Of a stretch of 64,000 nt of DNA, positions 9,146 to 16,520 are shown piece after piece; positions within the stretch are counted from its first letter, which is position 1, and every line of letters begins with the position of its first letter. Below the pieces are notes generated by a model. It was not told the DNA's origin. It saw only the letters and a program-made list of their open reading frames with translations, and did no database searches. Where the stretch lies: the NCBI RefSeq assembly GCF_027186265.1, contig NZ_CP114176.1, forward strand, positions 2,976,001 through 3,040,000. The letters run 5' to 3'. The stretch comes from Lentibacillus daqui (lineage in GTDB: Bacteria > Bacillota > Bacilli > Bacillales > Amphibacillaceae). A program made the translations under genes and the position numbers.

Positions 9146-9318
9146 TATCGACCTGTATTGCGAGATATCAACCGTAACTTCGAAAATATCAACCTATATG
9201 GTAAACTATCAACCGTAAACTCCCGGGTATCAACCTGCATGATAAATTATCAACCGTAAACTCGCGAGTATCAACCATTCATTGCAAACTATCAACCGCA
9301 AAGCCTCGGATATCAACC
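9146..9318 (+). repeat. Array A: nine TATCAACC cores every 20-21 bp
   Basis: TATCAACC (first copy TATCGACC) starts at 9146, 9166, 9187, 9207, 9228, 9248, 9269, 9290 and 9311. The bases between cores alternate: even units continue GTAAACTCGCGAG-like, odd units TGCATGATAAAT-like, so the true unit is a dimer of about 41 bp. Spacing alternates between 20 and 21, so it is not coding. It fills the gap between the terminator of NSS copy 1 and the promoter of copy 2. Function unknown. Confidence 0.8.
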
Positions 9319-9351
9319 TGCATGATATAATTACACCCGCGATTTTCCCTC

Positions 9352-9380
9352 TTGCACCCACCAACAACTAATGGTAATTT
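9352..9380 (+). promoter_or_regulatory. Promoter of the second NSS symporter
   Basis: TTGCAC, 17 bases, TAATTT, matching the promoter of copy 1 base for base in the -35 box and at the end of the spacer. Confidence 0.6.
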
Positions 9381-9416
9381 TAATGAATAAACAATTTTAT
9401 ATTTGGAGGCCAACGT

Positions 9417-10760
9417 ATGAAAAACAAAACAGATCAATGGTCGTCTAGGATTGGCTTTATTTTGTCATCGGCTGGAGCAGCAATTGGCCTGGGTGCTATT
9501 TGGAAGTTCCCGTACATGACGGGGGTACATGGTGGTGCAGCTTTCTTTCTCTTATTTGTCGCGTTCACTATTATTCTTGGTCTCCCATTACTTATTGCCG
9601 AATTTATCATTGGCAGGGGTGCGCAAAAGGAAGCGGTTAGCGCCTACCGGAAGCTTACACCAAATAGCATGTTCGCACATACGGGAAAATTTGGGGTTAT
9701 TGGTGGATTTGTTCTGATGTCCTTTTATAGTGTTGTTGGTGGCTGGGTCCTCATTTACTGTGTGATGTCCATCCCTGGTATGATTATTACTGATGGAGCG
9801 AATTATCAGGAACTGTTCGCCACGATAACCGGGAATCCCGCTATTACTATTATTGGACACGGCATCTTTGTTATTTTAAATATCCTCGTCATCTCGTTTG
9901 GTATTAAAAACGGGATTGAAAAAGCAAGTAAAGTATTAATGCCATTATTATTTATCTTTTTTATTATCATTGTGATCCGCGCTGTGACCTTTTCAGGAGC
10001 GGTGGAAGGCTTGTCCTTTTTCCTAAAACCTGATTTCTCCAGTCTCAATAAGGAGAGTGTCCTTTACGCGCTTGGACAGTCGTTCTTTTCATTGGCCGTT
10101 GGTCTTTCGATGATGATCACGTATAGCTCTTATTTGAAAAAAGATGTTAGTCTGCCTGTTTCTGCGGGTACAGTCGCGATTATGAATATTTTTGTTTCAT
10201 TACTAGCGGGACTGGCGATCTTTCCAATCGTCTTTGCCACTGGTCTGGAGCCAACAGAAGGTCCGGGATTATTGTTTATGGTATTGCCGGAAGCATTTGC
10301 CCAGATGCCGTTTGGGGAAGTCTTTCTATGCCTGTTTCTGTTCCTATTCCTATTTGCCGTTTTGACGTCATCGTTTAGTATGTTGGAGATTATTACATCT
10401 GCTTTTACAGCAAACAATAATCGTTCACGGACAAAAGTGGCCTGGATTTCCGGATTTATCGTGTTTATCGCTGGAATCCCTGCAGCATTGTCGTCCAGCA
10501 CCTTGGCGAATTTTAAAATATTCGGTTTAACCGTATTTGATGCTTCTGATTTTCTTGTAAGCAACATCATGCTGCCGATTGGCTGTTTCTTAATTGCGAT
10601 TTTTGTAACGTATAAAATGGACAGGGGCTTGGTCAAACAGGAATTTAATTATGGCAAGGAATTGTCCCCAGGTCTTTATCAGGCGTGGTTCCAAATCATG
10701 CGCTGGCTTGTACCGATTACGATTATTATTGTGTTTGCGAGCACTCTGGGAATTATCTAA
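9417..10760 (+). CDS. NSS-family sodium-dependent transporter, copy 2, full length
   Basis: A 447-residue Na+-coupled symporter of the NSS (LeuT/MhsT-like) family with about twelve predicted membrane segments. The N-terminal block WSSRIGFILSSAGAAIGLG lies in TM1, where family members coordinate Na+ and substrate. ALGQSFFSLAVGLSMMITYS near residue 220 is the matching TM6 to TM7 region. TTTGGAGG provides the ribosome binding site. It is a tandem paralogue of the frameshifted gene at 7752 and keeps the C-terminal tail that copy 1 lost. Own promoter and own terminator show a separate transcription unit. An aromatic amino acid substrate is plausible from the neighbouring kyn operon but not shown. 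Confidence 0.9.
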   Translation: MKNKTDQWSSRIGFILSSAGAAIGLGAIWKFPYMTGVHGGAAFFLLFVAFTIILGLPLLIAEFIIGRGAQKEAVSAYRKLTPNSMFAHTGKFGVIGGFVLMSFYSVVGGWVLIYCVMSIPGMIITDGANYQELFATITGNPAITIIGHGIFVILNILVISFGIKNGIEKASKVLMPLLFIFFIIIVIRAVTFSGAVEGLSFFLKPDFSSLNKESVLYALGQSFFSLAVGLSMMITYSSYLKKDVSLPVSAGTVAIMNIFVSLLAGLAIFPIVFATGLEPTEGPGLLFMVLPEAFAQMPFGEVFLCLFLFLFLFAVLTSSFSMLEIITSAFTANNNRSRTKVAWISGFIVFIAGIPAALSSSTLANFKIFGLTVFDASDFLVSNIMLPIGCFLIAIFVTYKMDRGLVKQEFNYGKELSPGLYQAWFQIMRWLVPITIIIVFASTLGII

Positions 10761-10765
10761 TCGAC

Positions 10766-10810
10766 GCAAAACAAAAACAGATGTCGACTCAGCATCTGTT
10801 TTTGTTTTGC
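10766..10810 (+). terminator. Terminator after NSS copy 2
   Basis: A perfect 18-bp stem (GCAAAACAAAAACAGATG and its complement) around a nine-base loop, just after the stop codon. Confidence 0.85.
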
Positions 10811-10865
10811 TTAACTTTCCTCATACCAGGGTATTCTACAAGTAGATCATGCAAAGGAAGTGTAT

Positions 10866-12209
10866 GTGTTGAAACAAAAAATTGTTATAGTTGGTGGAGT
10901 TGGCGGCGGGTCAACTGTTGCCTCACAAATTCGCCGACTAAATCAGGAAGCAGAAATTACCCTGTTGGAACAGAATGGACATATCGCGTTTTCCAATTGT
11001 GGGATGCCATATTATCTCGGTGGGGTCATTCACGAACGGGACGCAATTTTAACTGATGCTGAAAAGTTTGCCAAAAAATATAAGGTCGATGTACAACTGC
11101 ATACGATGGTAACCAACATCGACCGGGATAACCAAACCGTTGCCTATCAGCATGAATCTGCTATCGGAGAGGTTTCTTATGATATACTTATTCTTTCCCC
11201 AGGAGCCTCTGCTATCGTCCCGCCTATTGATGGAATAAATCGTGACAATACATTTACATTGCGGACAATACCGGATATGGATAGGATAAACGCTTATATT
11301 CAGCAACAGAATCCGCAAACCTGTGTGATCGTCGGCGGCGGTTTTGTCGGGTTGGAAATGGTTGAAAACTTAACAGCACGCGGGATCGACTGTACGATTG
11401 TTGACCGGTCAAACCATCTATTACATATTCTGGATGAGGATATGGCGGGTTTGGTGCATCGCCACGTCCGCGAACACGGGATTGAACTAAAACTAAAACA
11501 ATCCGCTGAATCTTTTACAAGTGATGGAAAAACATTACATTTGGACAATGGCGATACGTTAAGTACGGACATGACACTGCTCTCCGTAGGGATTAAACCG
11601 AATATCGAGCTGGCTGAAAATGCTGGACTGGAACTTGGTGAAACAGGGGCCATTGCAGTGAATGACGTGATGCAAACATCGGATCCAAAAATTTATGCAC
11701 TCGGTGATGTCGTCGAGACACGGGATTTTCTAACCAAACAGCCGCGTAATGTAGCACTTGCTTCCCCGGCGCATCGGCAGGCATTTATTATCGCCAATCA
11801 TCTCTATGGTCAAAAAGTCCCCTATCAAGGAACAGTCGGCTCCGCCATTCTGAGGGTATTTGATTTAACGGTTGGCAGTACCGGTAATACGAGTGAAAGT
11901 TTGCAGGATGCGGGGATTGCTTTTCAAACCGTCACCCAGGGTGCACTGTCAAACGCCGGTTATTTTCCTGGTGCGGAGAAAATATCGCTAAAAATTCTGT
12001 TTGACCCCGAAAATGGTCAATTATTAGGTGGTCAGGTTATCGGCAAGAAAGGGGTCGACAAACGCTTGGCAGTAATGGCAACCGCAATCAACGGCAGGCT
12101 TACCGTTGCTGATTTAACTGAATTGGAGCTAGCCTATGCACCACCTTATGCGTCACCGAAAGATCCAATTAATACGGTTGGTTATAAGGCATTGGCGCAG
12201 ATGGAATGA
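10866..12209 (+). CDS. cdr: CoA-disulfide reductase
   Basis: A 447-residue FAD/NAD(P)H pyridine-nucleotide disulfide oxidoreductase that reduces CoA disulfide, a low-molecular-weight thiol defence route in Bacilli. It starts with the FAD-binding KIVIVGGVGGGSTVA and carries the single redox cysteine in AFSNCGMPYYLGG (near residue 45), the hallmark of CoADR as opposed to CxxxxC reductases. VIVGGGFVGLEM is the NAD(P)H fold, and the tail YAPPYASPKDPINT is typical of the dimer domain. No rhodanese extension is fused. Start is uncertain: AAAGGAAG precedes GTG 10866 and TTG 10869, and GTG 10860 is also in frame. It is a single-gene unit between two terminators. Confidence 0.9.
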   Translation: MLKQKIVIVGGVGGGSTVASQIRRLNQEAEITLLEQNGHIAFSNCGMPYYLGGVIHERDAILTDAEKFAKKYKVDVQLHTMVTNIDRDNQTVAYQHESAIGEVSYDILILSPGASAIVPPIDGINRDNTFTLRTIPDMDRINAYIQQQNPQTCVIVGGGFVGLEMVENLTARGIDCTIVDRSNHLLHILDEDMAGLVHRHVREHGIELKLKQSAESFTSDGKTLHLDNGDTLSTDMTLLSVGIKPNIELAENAGLELGETGAIAVNDVMQTSDPKIYALGDVVETRDFLTKQPRNVALASPAHRQAFIIANHLYGQKVPYQGTVGSAILRVFDLTVGSTGNTSESLQDAGIAFQTVTQGALSNAGYFPGAEKISLKILFDPENGQLLGGQVIGKKGVDKRLAVMATAINGRLTVADLTELELAYAPPYASPKDPINTVGYKALAQME

Positions 12210-12335
12210 TTTATGATGGTTCAACGTGATAATAATTTTATATTGTCGCTTATGGTGGTGGCCATATAAATAATTTCACATAAAATATGGAGCATTCCAC
12301 CCCATAGTTGGTTTCATGTTTCGTAACAACTCCAT

Positions 12336-12378
12336 AAAAAAACAAAAGCCCCCAATTCGTGGGAGCTTTCGTTTTTTT
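12336..12378. terminator. Bidirectional terminator between cdr and the 223-aa gene
   Basis: AAAAAAACAAAAGCCCCCA pairs imperfectly with TGGGAGCTTTCGTTTTTTT between convergent genes, giving U-runs on both strands. Confidence 0.75.
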
Positions 12379-12390
12379 AAGAATCGCCAA

Positions 12391-13062
12391 TTATAAATCT
12401 TCTTCAACCCGATAAATCAACTTATAGCGATCTTCGTCAATCAGATCACCGGCAAGCAGATGTGCACCATGCCCAAAAATCACTTCATTATCAGTCATGG
12501 CAACAATCATTGCTTTCATACCAGTTTCTATATCTAAGTAAATATCACCAACCACCGGCTTCAATGGAATATCGTCTGCCTGTAACAATGCCGGGGACTC
12601 ATCCGCTTTTAATTGATCTTCGGAAACCAGATTAAGGTCATAGTACGCAATATCCTGACTGCCTTCTAATTTCCCCTGCACCAATGTCACATACTCACTA
12701 TGTTTGACACCATTATCCCTTGTTGTCACCACATTACCGTCCTCGATCGTATCCACTTTTTCAATTGCATTCAGGGAGTAGTGATCGAGAAAGTCAGGAG
12801 CAGGCTTCGTAATAAGTATATAATCTCCTTTTTCCGGCATTTTGTCTTTATCAATCGTATAACGATGACCATAGAAAATAAATGAATCCATATGTTTCGG
12901 TCGGTAAAGATGAATCTGGTTGGCACTGGTCAAGATTTGCTGCATATCCTTTAACCGATATAAGTGGACAGATTTCTTAAACATCGGTTTGACTGAATAA
13001 ACCTTGTGCAATTCATTTTTGTAGAAAACAAATTGTCCCTTTCTTACCTGAAAAAGCTTCAA
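12391..13062 (-). CDS. Conserved-looking protein of unknown function, 223 aa
   Basis: I do not recognise a named family. The protein is soluble, has no signal peptide or membrane segment, and is rich in beta-prone stretches such as LFQVRKGQFVFYKNELHKVY, with Tyr, Lys, Asp and Glu common. The start is TTG 13062, eight bases after GGGAGG, and the frame has normal codon use and a terminator behind it, so it is a real gene. The N-terminal segment ('what it displays, how it is set') looks like a small SH3-like barrel, but that is impression only. It stands alone, convergent to cdr and downstream of terC. Confidence 0.7.
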   Translation of the reverse strand: MKLFQVRKGQFVFYKNELHKVYSVKPMFKKSVHLYRLKDMQQILTSANQIHLYRPKHMDSFIFYGHRYTIDKDKMPEKGDYILITKPAPDFLDHYSLNAIEKVDTIEDGNVVTTRDNGVKHSEYVTLVQGKLEGSQDIAYYDLNLVSEDQLKADESPALLQADDIPLKPVVGDIYLDIETGMKAMIVAMTDNEVIFGHGAHLLAGDLIDEDRYKLIYRVEEDL

Positions 13063-13275
13063 TTCTGCAACCTCCCAAATAATAGTATAAAGTCCATAAT
13101 CGTTAGTTTGGATGAATGAAGTAGATGAATCCCGGGTTTACTTTATCCGTTCATTCATAAATTACTTTCCCTTCCTATCAGCCTTGTTAAACTTAATATA
13201 TGTTATTTTACGGAAAGTAAACGTATTGTACCATGTTTTTATTAGCTTAACCATAGAAAAAATATAAATAAGAAC

Positions 13276-13307
13276 AAGGCTCCCGAATTTTACGAAGGAA
13301 GCCTTCC
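13276..13307 (-). terminator. Weak terminator after the TerC gene
   Basis: On the minus strand AAGGCTTCC pairs imperfectly with GGGAGCCTT, followed by a T-rich stretch. The stretch 13063-13275 has no supported gene. Confidence 0.45.
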
Positions 13308-13315
13308 GTGACAAC

Positions 13316-13993
13316 TTATGATTTTCTCCTTTGATTATGTATGAACCCCGATAATAATACGGCAAGCGTCAAAATCACCATGATGGCATACGTGAATGGC
13401 CCGTGTTCCAAATGAAGGGCATCCACCACCAGATCGTCCTCTGTAATCATCTCCCCAGCTGTCCACGCGAGAATTGCCGTACCAACGTAGGCAATCCACT
13501 TGAATCGCTCCATGACACGTACAATGATTTTGGAGCCGAAAATCATGATTGGAATACTGACTGCAACGCCAAGGGCAAGCAAGCCAAGGTGTCCCCGCGC
13601 AGCACCGGCAATTGCCACCACATTATCAAGACTCATGATCGCATCGGCAACAATAATGGTCAACACTGCTTTTCCCAAACTGTTTGCCGATGCAACATTC
13701 GTTTTTTCGTCATCATCGGCAATAACATTATAGGCAATCCACAAAAGCAACAGTCCACCAATAAAATGGACAAGTGGGACTTGCAATAAATAGACAATCA
13801 CAACCGCAAACACAATCCGTAGTACGACTGCCCCAACAGTCCCCATAATAATGGCTTTGTTTTGCTTATCTTTTGGCAATCTCCTGGTGGCCATGGCAAT
13901 GACGATTGCGTTATCTCCTGAAAGTATGATATCAATTGCGATAATTTTTAATAGGATCATGATCGATTCCGAGGTAATTTCCAGACCAAACAA
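13316..13993 (-). CDS. TerC-family integral membrane protein (YjbE/MeeF-like)
   Basis: A 225-residue TerC protein with about seven membrane helices. The paired acidic motifs are IAIDIILSGDNAIVIAMA in the first helix and VADAIMSLDNVVAIAGAA in the middle, the metal-binding signature of the family. In Bacillus, TerC homologues export or insert manganese for secreted metalloenzymes. The frame starts at TTG 13993, with AGGGTGG about ten bases before. Only 37 bases of unique sequence precede it before a 215-bp MITE-like element, so its promoter must lie in or beyond that insert. A manganese-responsive riboswitch often heads such genes; I see none in the short leader. Confidence 0.88.
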   Translation of the reverse strand: MFGLEITSESIMILLKIIAIDIILSGDNAIVIAMATRRLPKDKQNKAIIMGTVGAVVLRIVFAVVIVYLLQVPLVHFIGGLLLLWIAYNVIADDDEKTNVASANSLGKAVLTIIVADAIMSLDNVVAIAGAARGHLGLLALGVAVSIPIMIFGSKIIVRVMERFKWIAYVGTAILAWTAGEMITEDDLVVDALHLEHGPFTYAIMVILTLAVLLSGFIHNQRRKS

Positions 13994-14030
13994 AGTTTTG
14001 AAGCCACCCTTCTGTGCACGCTCTTTATTA

Positions 14031-14245
14031 GAGGATGTTCAAAAAGTCCGGTAAAAATGACATGCCCCTGCAAAAGAGGTATGCCGACGCCTGAGCGCAA
14101 AGCCCGTTTTTAGTCGGCCTTCCTTTGAAGAAGCTCGTTGGCTTGCTTTTCCGCTCCTCATGTACCTTTTATGTACACTCCGGTGCTCAAAGCTACGCCG
14201 CCTAGAACTTCTCGGTCCTTTTTATCCTCCTTTTTGAACACGCAC
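14031..14245. mobile_element. MITE-like element, copy 1 (215 bp), flanked by TATTA
   Basis: Ends are GAGGATGTTCAAAAAG and, on the other side, CTTTTTGAACACGCAC, giving imperfect 16-bp terminal inverted repeats. TATTA stands directly outside both ends (14026-14030 and 14246-14250), the expected 5-bp target duplication. There is no coding frame inside. About 110 bp at the right end match, in reverse orientation, a shorter copy at 49047-49201. Confidence 0.8.
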
Positions 14246-14259
14246 TATTATACTATTTT

Positions 14260-14500
14260 TTATTGGCATATAAAAGAAGTATATCGAAAAGCTTGATCCC
14301 CATTCCTATCAACTATCCCTTCCTTCATTCGCTGTGGCTGCCTGGTTCGGGAATTAATCGCAATAATTCCGACTGCAACCAATGCCGACGCGCCGATGAT
14401 AGACACAGTCAGATGCTCCCCAAGAATAAAGAATGCTGACAAAATCGTGCCAGACACCGAGGTGACAAATTTATAAATGCTAATCTTCCCTGCTTTATTA
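14260..14500 (-). pseudogene. C-terminal remnant of an EamA/DMT-type permease
   Basis: About 80 residues beginning KAGKISIYKFVTSVSG and continuing through FFILGEHLTVSIIGASALV and GIIAINSRTR resemble the last two helices of a drug/metabolite transporter. The preceding eight or so helices are missing. The relic is joined directly to a TnpB fragment on one side and to the MITE on the other, so the permease gene was broken by insertions. Confidence 0.6.
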
Positions 14501-14613
14501 GATTGTGAATGACCCCACCTTACCATCTTGTCCAGCTGTCCCAAGCCCTTTACGCAACATATTCAGACTTGCATTGTGGTCGCGATCCATGTTTGTCCGC
14601 CCCTGCTTTTCAT
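14498..14613 (-). pseudogene. C-terminal tip of a TnpB-type RuvC nuclease
   Basis: On the minus strand GRTNMDRDHNASLNMLRKG then LGTAGQDGKVGSFTI ends at a TAA at 14498-14500. MDRDHNAS with the RuvC-III aspartate, followed by a helix, is the standard end of TnpB proteins of IS200/IS605-type elements. Everything upstream is lost. This is a different sequence from the IS607-type TnpB at 18658, so it marks a second, older insertion. Confidence 0.65.
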
Positions 14614-14616
14614 TGA

Positions 14617-15687
14617 TTAACGGACAGCCTTATCCATATGCACAAATGGCAAGTCCGTATCAACTTCACCTAATACACGTTTCGTCATAAAATCGTCCCC
14701 CTTGAGCCATGTTGCAAAATCAAATACTACCGGCTCCCGGTCACCACCTAAAGCAAACCATACTTTTTGTTCTGCAGGTAAATAGCCGGACGTATGAATC
14801 GTACCTGACCAATTTTTATACTGATCGGAAAACACACCTTTGTCTGTATCATTCAGCATACGAAACGCTTGATAGGCGTCGGTTATCTCCTGTCCTTGCG
14901 ATTGCATAGCCTCCAGGCGTTGATATGAATCCGTTAAATGACAGCGGTTTTCATCCTTTAACAGTTCAAAATGGTTGGTACATACATTTGACTGGCGCAC
15001 CTCAACACTTCTTGGCGTTGCCTCCACAATATACGTTTCCCCGCTTTTATCCAACACGGTATAACTAAACGAATGACGGTGGGGAATTTCCTTTAGCATT
15101 GTAACTGCATCATCCACCGTTGCACAGCTTTCCAGTATGATCCGGCCAATCATATTGCAAATAAATCCGTCTCCAGGCTTTTTACGATGCATAAAATTGT
15201 AACCCATAGCAAGCCCTTTTTCATTCATCCCATCCATTCGACCGGTAATTCGCTGGGACGGACCAATAACCGCATATCCCTGATCAGCTGGTTGGAATAC
15301 CATAAACCGCCCTTCATAGGTTTTTGGATGGTAATCATAATTGCGAATCAAGAAATCTTTTCCGGTAAAAATCGAACAGCCACTGCGCACATATTCCAAT
15401 CGGTAGCCGCCAAATTCCTGAAGCGTGTCCTTGAGATCCCATTCCAATGCATCACGGAGTCCAAGCAGTTCATCCCAAATACCGGGAGCAAATGCTTGTA
15501 TTGCCTCCTTTGTTTCCCCAATATCAATCGTGAACCGCGGCCGTCTAATCTTCCACTGTCGCTCACGATTTTTTATCGTTAACGAATCCTTTAGTAAAGT
15601 TCCTTGTTTATAACCAAACCCATAATGTGTACCGCGAAATTGAATAATATCACTAAAAATCTTCTTCACCCTTACACCCCATTTCAT
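14617..15687 (-). CDS. C45-type acyltransferase/peptidase (Ntn hydrolase, AAT-like)
   Basis: A 356-residue protein of the penicillin acyl-CoA:6-APA acyltransferase/C45 family, Ntn-type hydrolases that cleave linear amides after self-processing. YVRSGCSIFTGKDFLIRNYDYH holds the likely nucleophile Cys near residue 100 after Gly-Ser-less GC, and the RNYDYHP segment typical of the family; GRMDGMNEKGLAMGYNF and SYTVLDKSGETYIVEA follow. Start is uncertain: ATG 15687 has only a weak site, and GTG 15669 (KKIFSDIIQF) is an alternative. Substrate unknown. It is monocistronic, downstream of nothing obvious, and its 3' end abuts the TnpB relic. Confidence 0.78.
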   Translation of the reverse strand: MKWGVRVKKIFSDIIQFRGTHYGFGYKQGTLLKDSLTIKNRERQWKIRRPRFTIDIGETKEAIQAFAPGIWDELLGLRDALEWDLKDTLQEFGGYRLEYVRSGCSIFTGKDFLIRNYDYHPKTYEGRFMVFQPADQGYAVIGPSQRITGRMDGMNEKGLAMGYNFMHRKKPGDGFICNMIGRIILESCATVDDAVTMLKEIPHRHSFSYTVLDKSGETYIVEATPRSVEVRQSNVCTNHFELLKDENRCHLTDSYQRLEAMQSQGQEITDAYQAFRMLNDTDKGVFSDQYKNWSGTIHTSGYLPAEQKVWFALGGDREPVVFDFATWLKGDDFMTKRVLGEVDTDLPFVHMDKAVR

Positions 15688-15817
15688 CACTACACCAGTT
15701 TACAAGAAACCAGGAGAAAATGAAACCAGACAGACCCCGCGTCCCACTTTGAACGGAATAAATAATACAAACGCTTAGAAATCTATGGTATCCAGACCTA
15801 AATCAATTCATAAAAAT

Positions 15818-15860
15818 AAAGGATGCTACATATCATGCATGACCATATGTAACACCCTTT
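15818..15860. terminator. Hairpin downstream of the acetyltransferase gene
   Basis: AAAGGATGCTACATAT pairs imperfectly with ATATGTAACACCCTTT. It lies between two minus-strand genes and may end the acetyltransferase transcript. The rest of 15688-15916 shows nothing else. Confidence 0.5.
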
Positions 15861-15916
15861 AAACAGACGCCGTACAAAGACATAACTGTAATCGTTATTC
15901 ATTGCAAATTATTCCT

Positions 15917-16396
15917 TTACGATAATTCTTTTATATACCAAGCATCCATAGCATTATGCTCTGAACCGTCCAGTGGTCTTTCAAGTTGTTGGAAACCTAA
16001 TTTAATGTAAAGGAGATTAGCTACTTTAAGCTTTTTCAATGTTTCTAAGTAACAGCATGTATAGTGTTCCTTGGCGAAATCGAGTGCTACTTTCATCAGC
16101 TCCCTCGACAGCCCCATACCCTGGGCTTCAGGTTTAATGTATAGTTTTTGCAGCTCGCAAATCCCCGTCTTAAGTCCAAATGGTGTAATTCCCACCCCAC
16201 CTACTACTTCATCTTGATTATTCACCACAACCCAATACTTTGCATTTGATTGTTGCTTGTAAAATTGAGCTAGACAGCCTAGTTGAGGGTCAAAATAGGC
16301 TGTTCCTGGAATATTTAACTGAAATGATTCCAATGAACGTTTAATAATTTGCTCCATTGTTTCATTGTCTTTTTCTTCAATTTCACGAATCTGCAT
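15917..16396 (-). CDS. GNAT-family N-acetyltransferase
   Basis: A 159-residue GCN5-related acetyltransferase. Motif A is LQKLYIKPEAQGMGLSRELM (acetyl-CoA pyrophosphate loop QGMGLS), and ANLLYIKLGF is the usual C-terminal motif B. The substrate cannot be read from sequence; many relatives act on small amines or protein N-termini. ATG 16396 is preceded by GGGGGATG. It is a single gene between a hairpin and a MITE fragment. Confidence 0.82.
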   Translation of the reverse strand: MQIREIEEKDNETMEQIIKRSLESFQLNIPGTAYFDPQLGCLAQFYKQQSNAKYWVVVNNQDEVVGGVGITPFGLKTGICELQKLYIKPEAQGMGLSRELMKVALDFAKEHYTCCYLETLKKLKVANLLYIKLGFQQLERPLDGSEHNAMDAWYIKELS

Positions 16397-16431
16397 TATT
16401 CATCCCCCGGATAGTAATAATTTAATTATTA

Positions 16432-16474
16432 GGCCCTGTCCAACCTCGGTAGATTCTCCTTTTTGAACACGCAC
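16432..16474. mobile_element. 43-bp fragment sharing the MITE right end, flanked by TATTA
   Basis: CTCCTTTTTGAACACGCAC (16456-16474) is identical to the right end of the MITE at 14031-14245, and TATTA occurs directly on both sides (16427-16431, 16475-16479). The left part GGCCCTGTCCAACC does not match the other copies. It may be a deletion derivative or a chimera. Confidence 0.5.
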
Positions 16475-16520
16475 TATTAGTCATACCGTTCGCACCAATT
16501 TAAAAGGGGGTCGTTTGCAT

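Noticed and set aside
9146..9318. CRISPR-like look of the phased arrays
   Set aside because: Cores are only 8-10 bases, spacers 11-13 bases and similar to each other; no cas gene in the window.
13162..13365. 67-codon minus-strand frame overlapping the end of the TerC gene
   Set aside because: No ribosome site, no similarity, low-complexity AT-rich translation.
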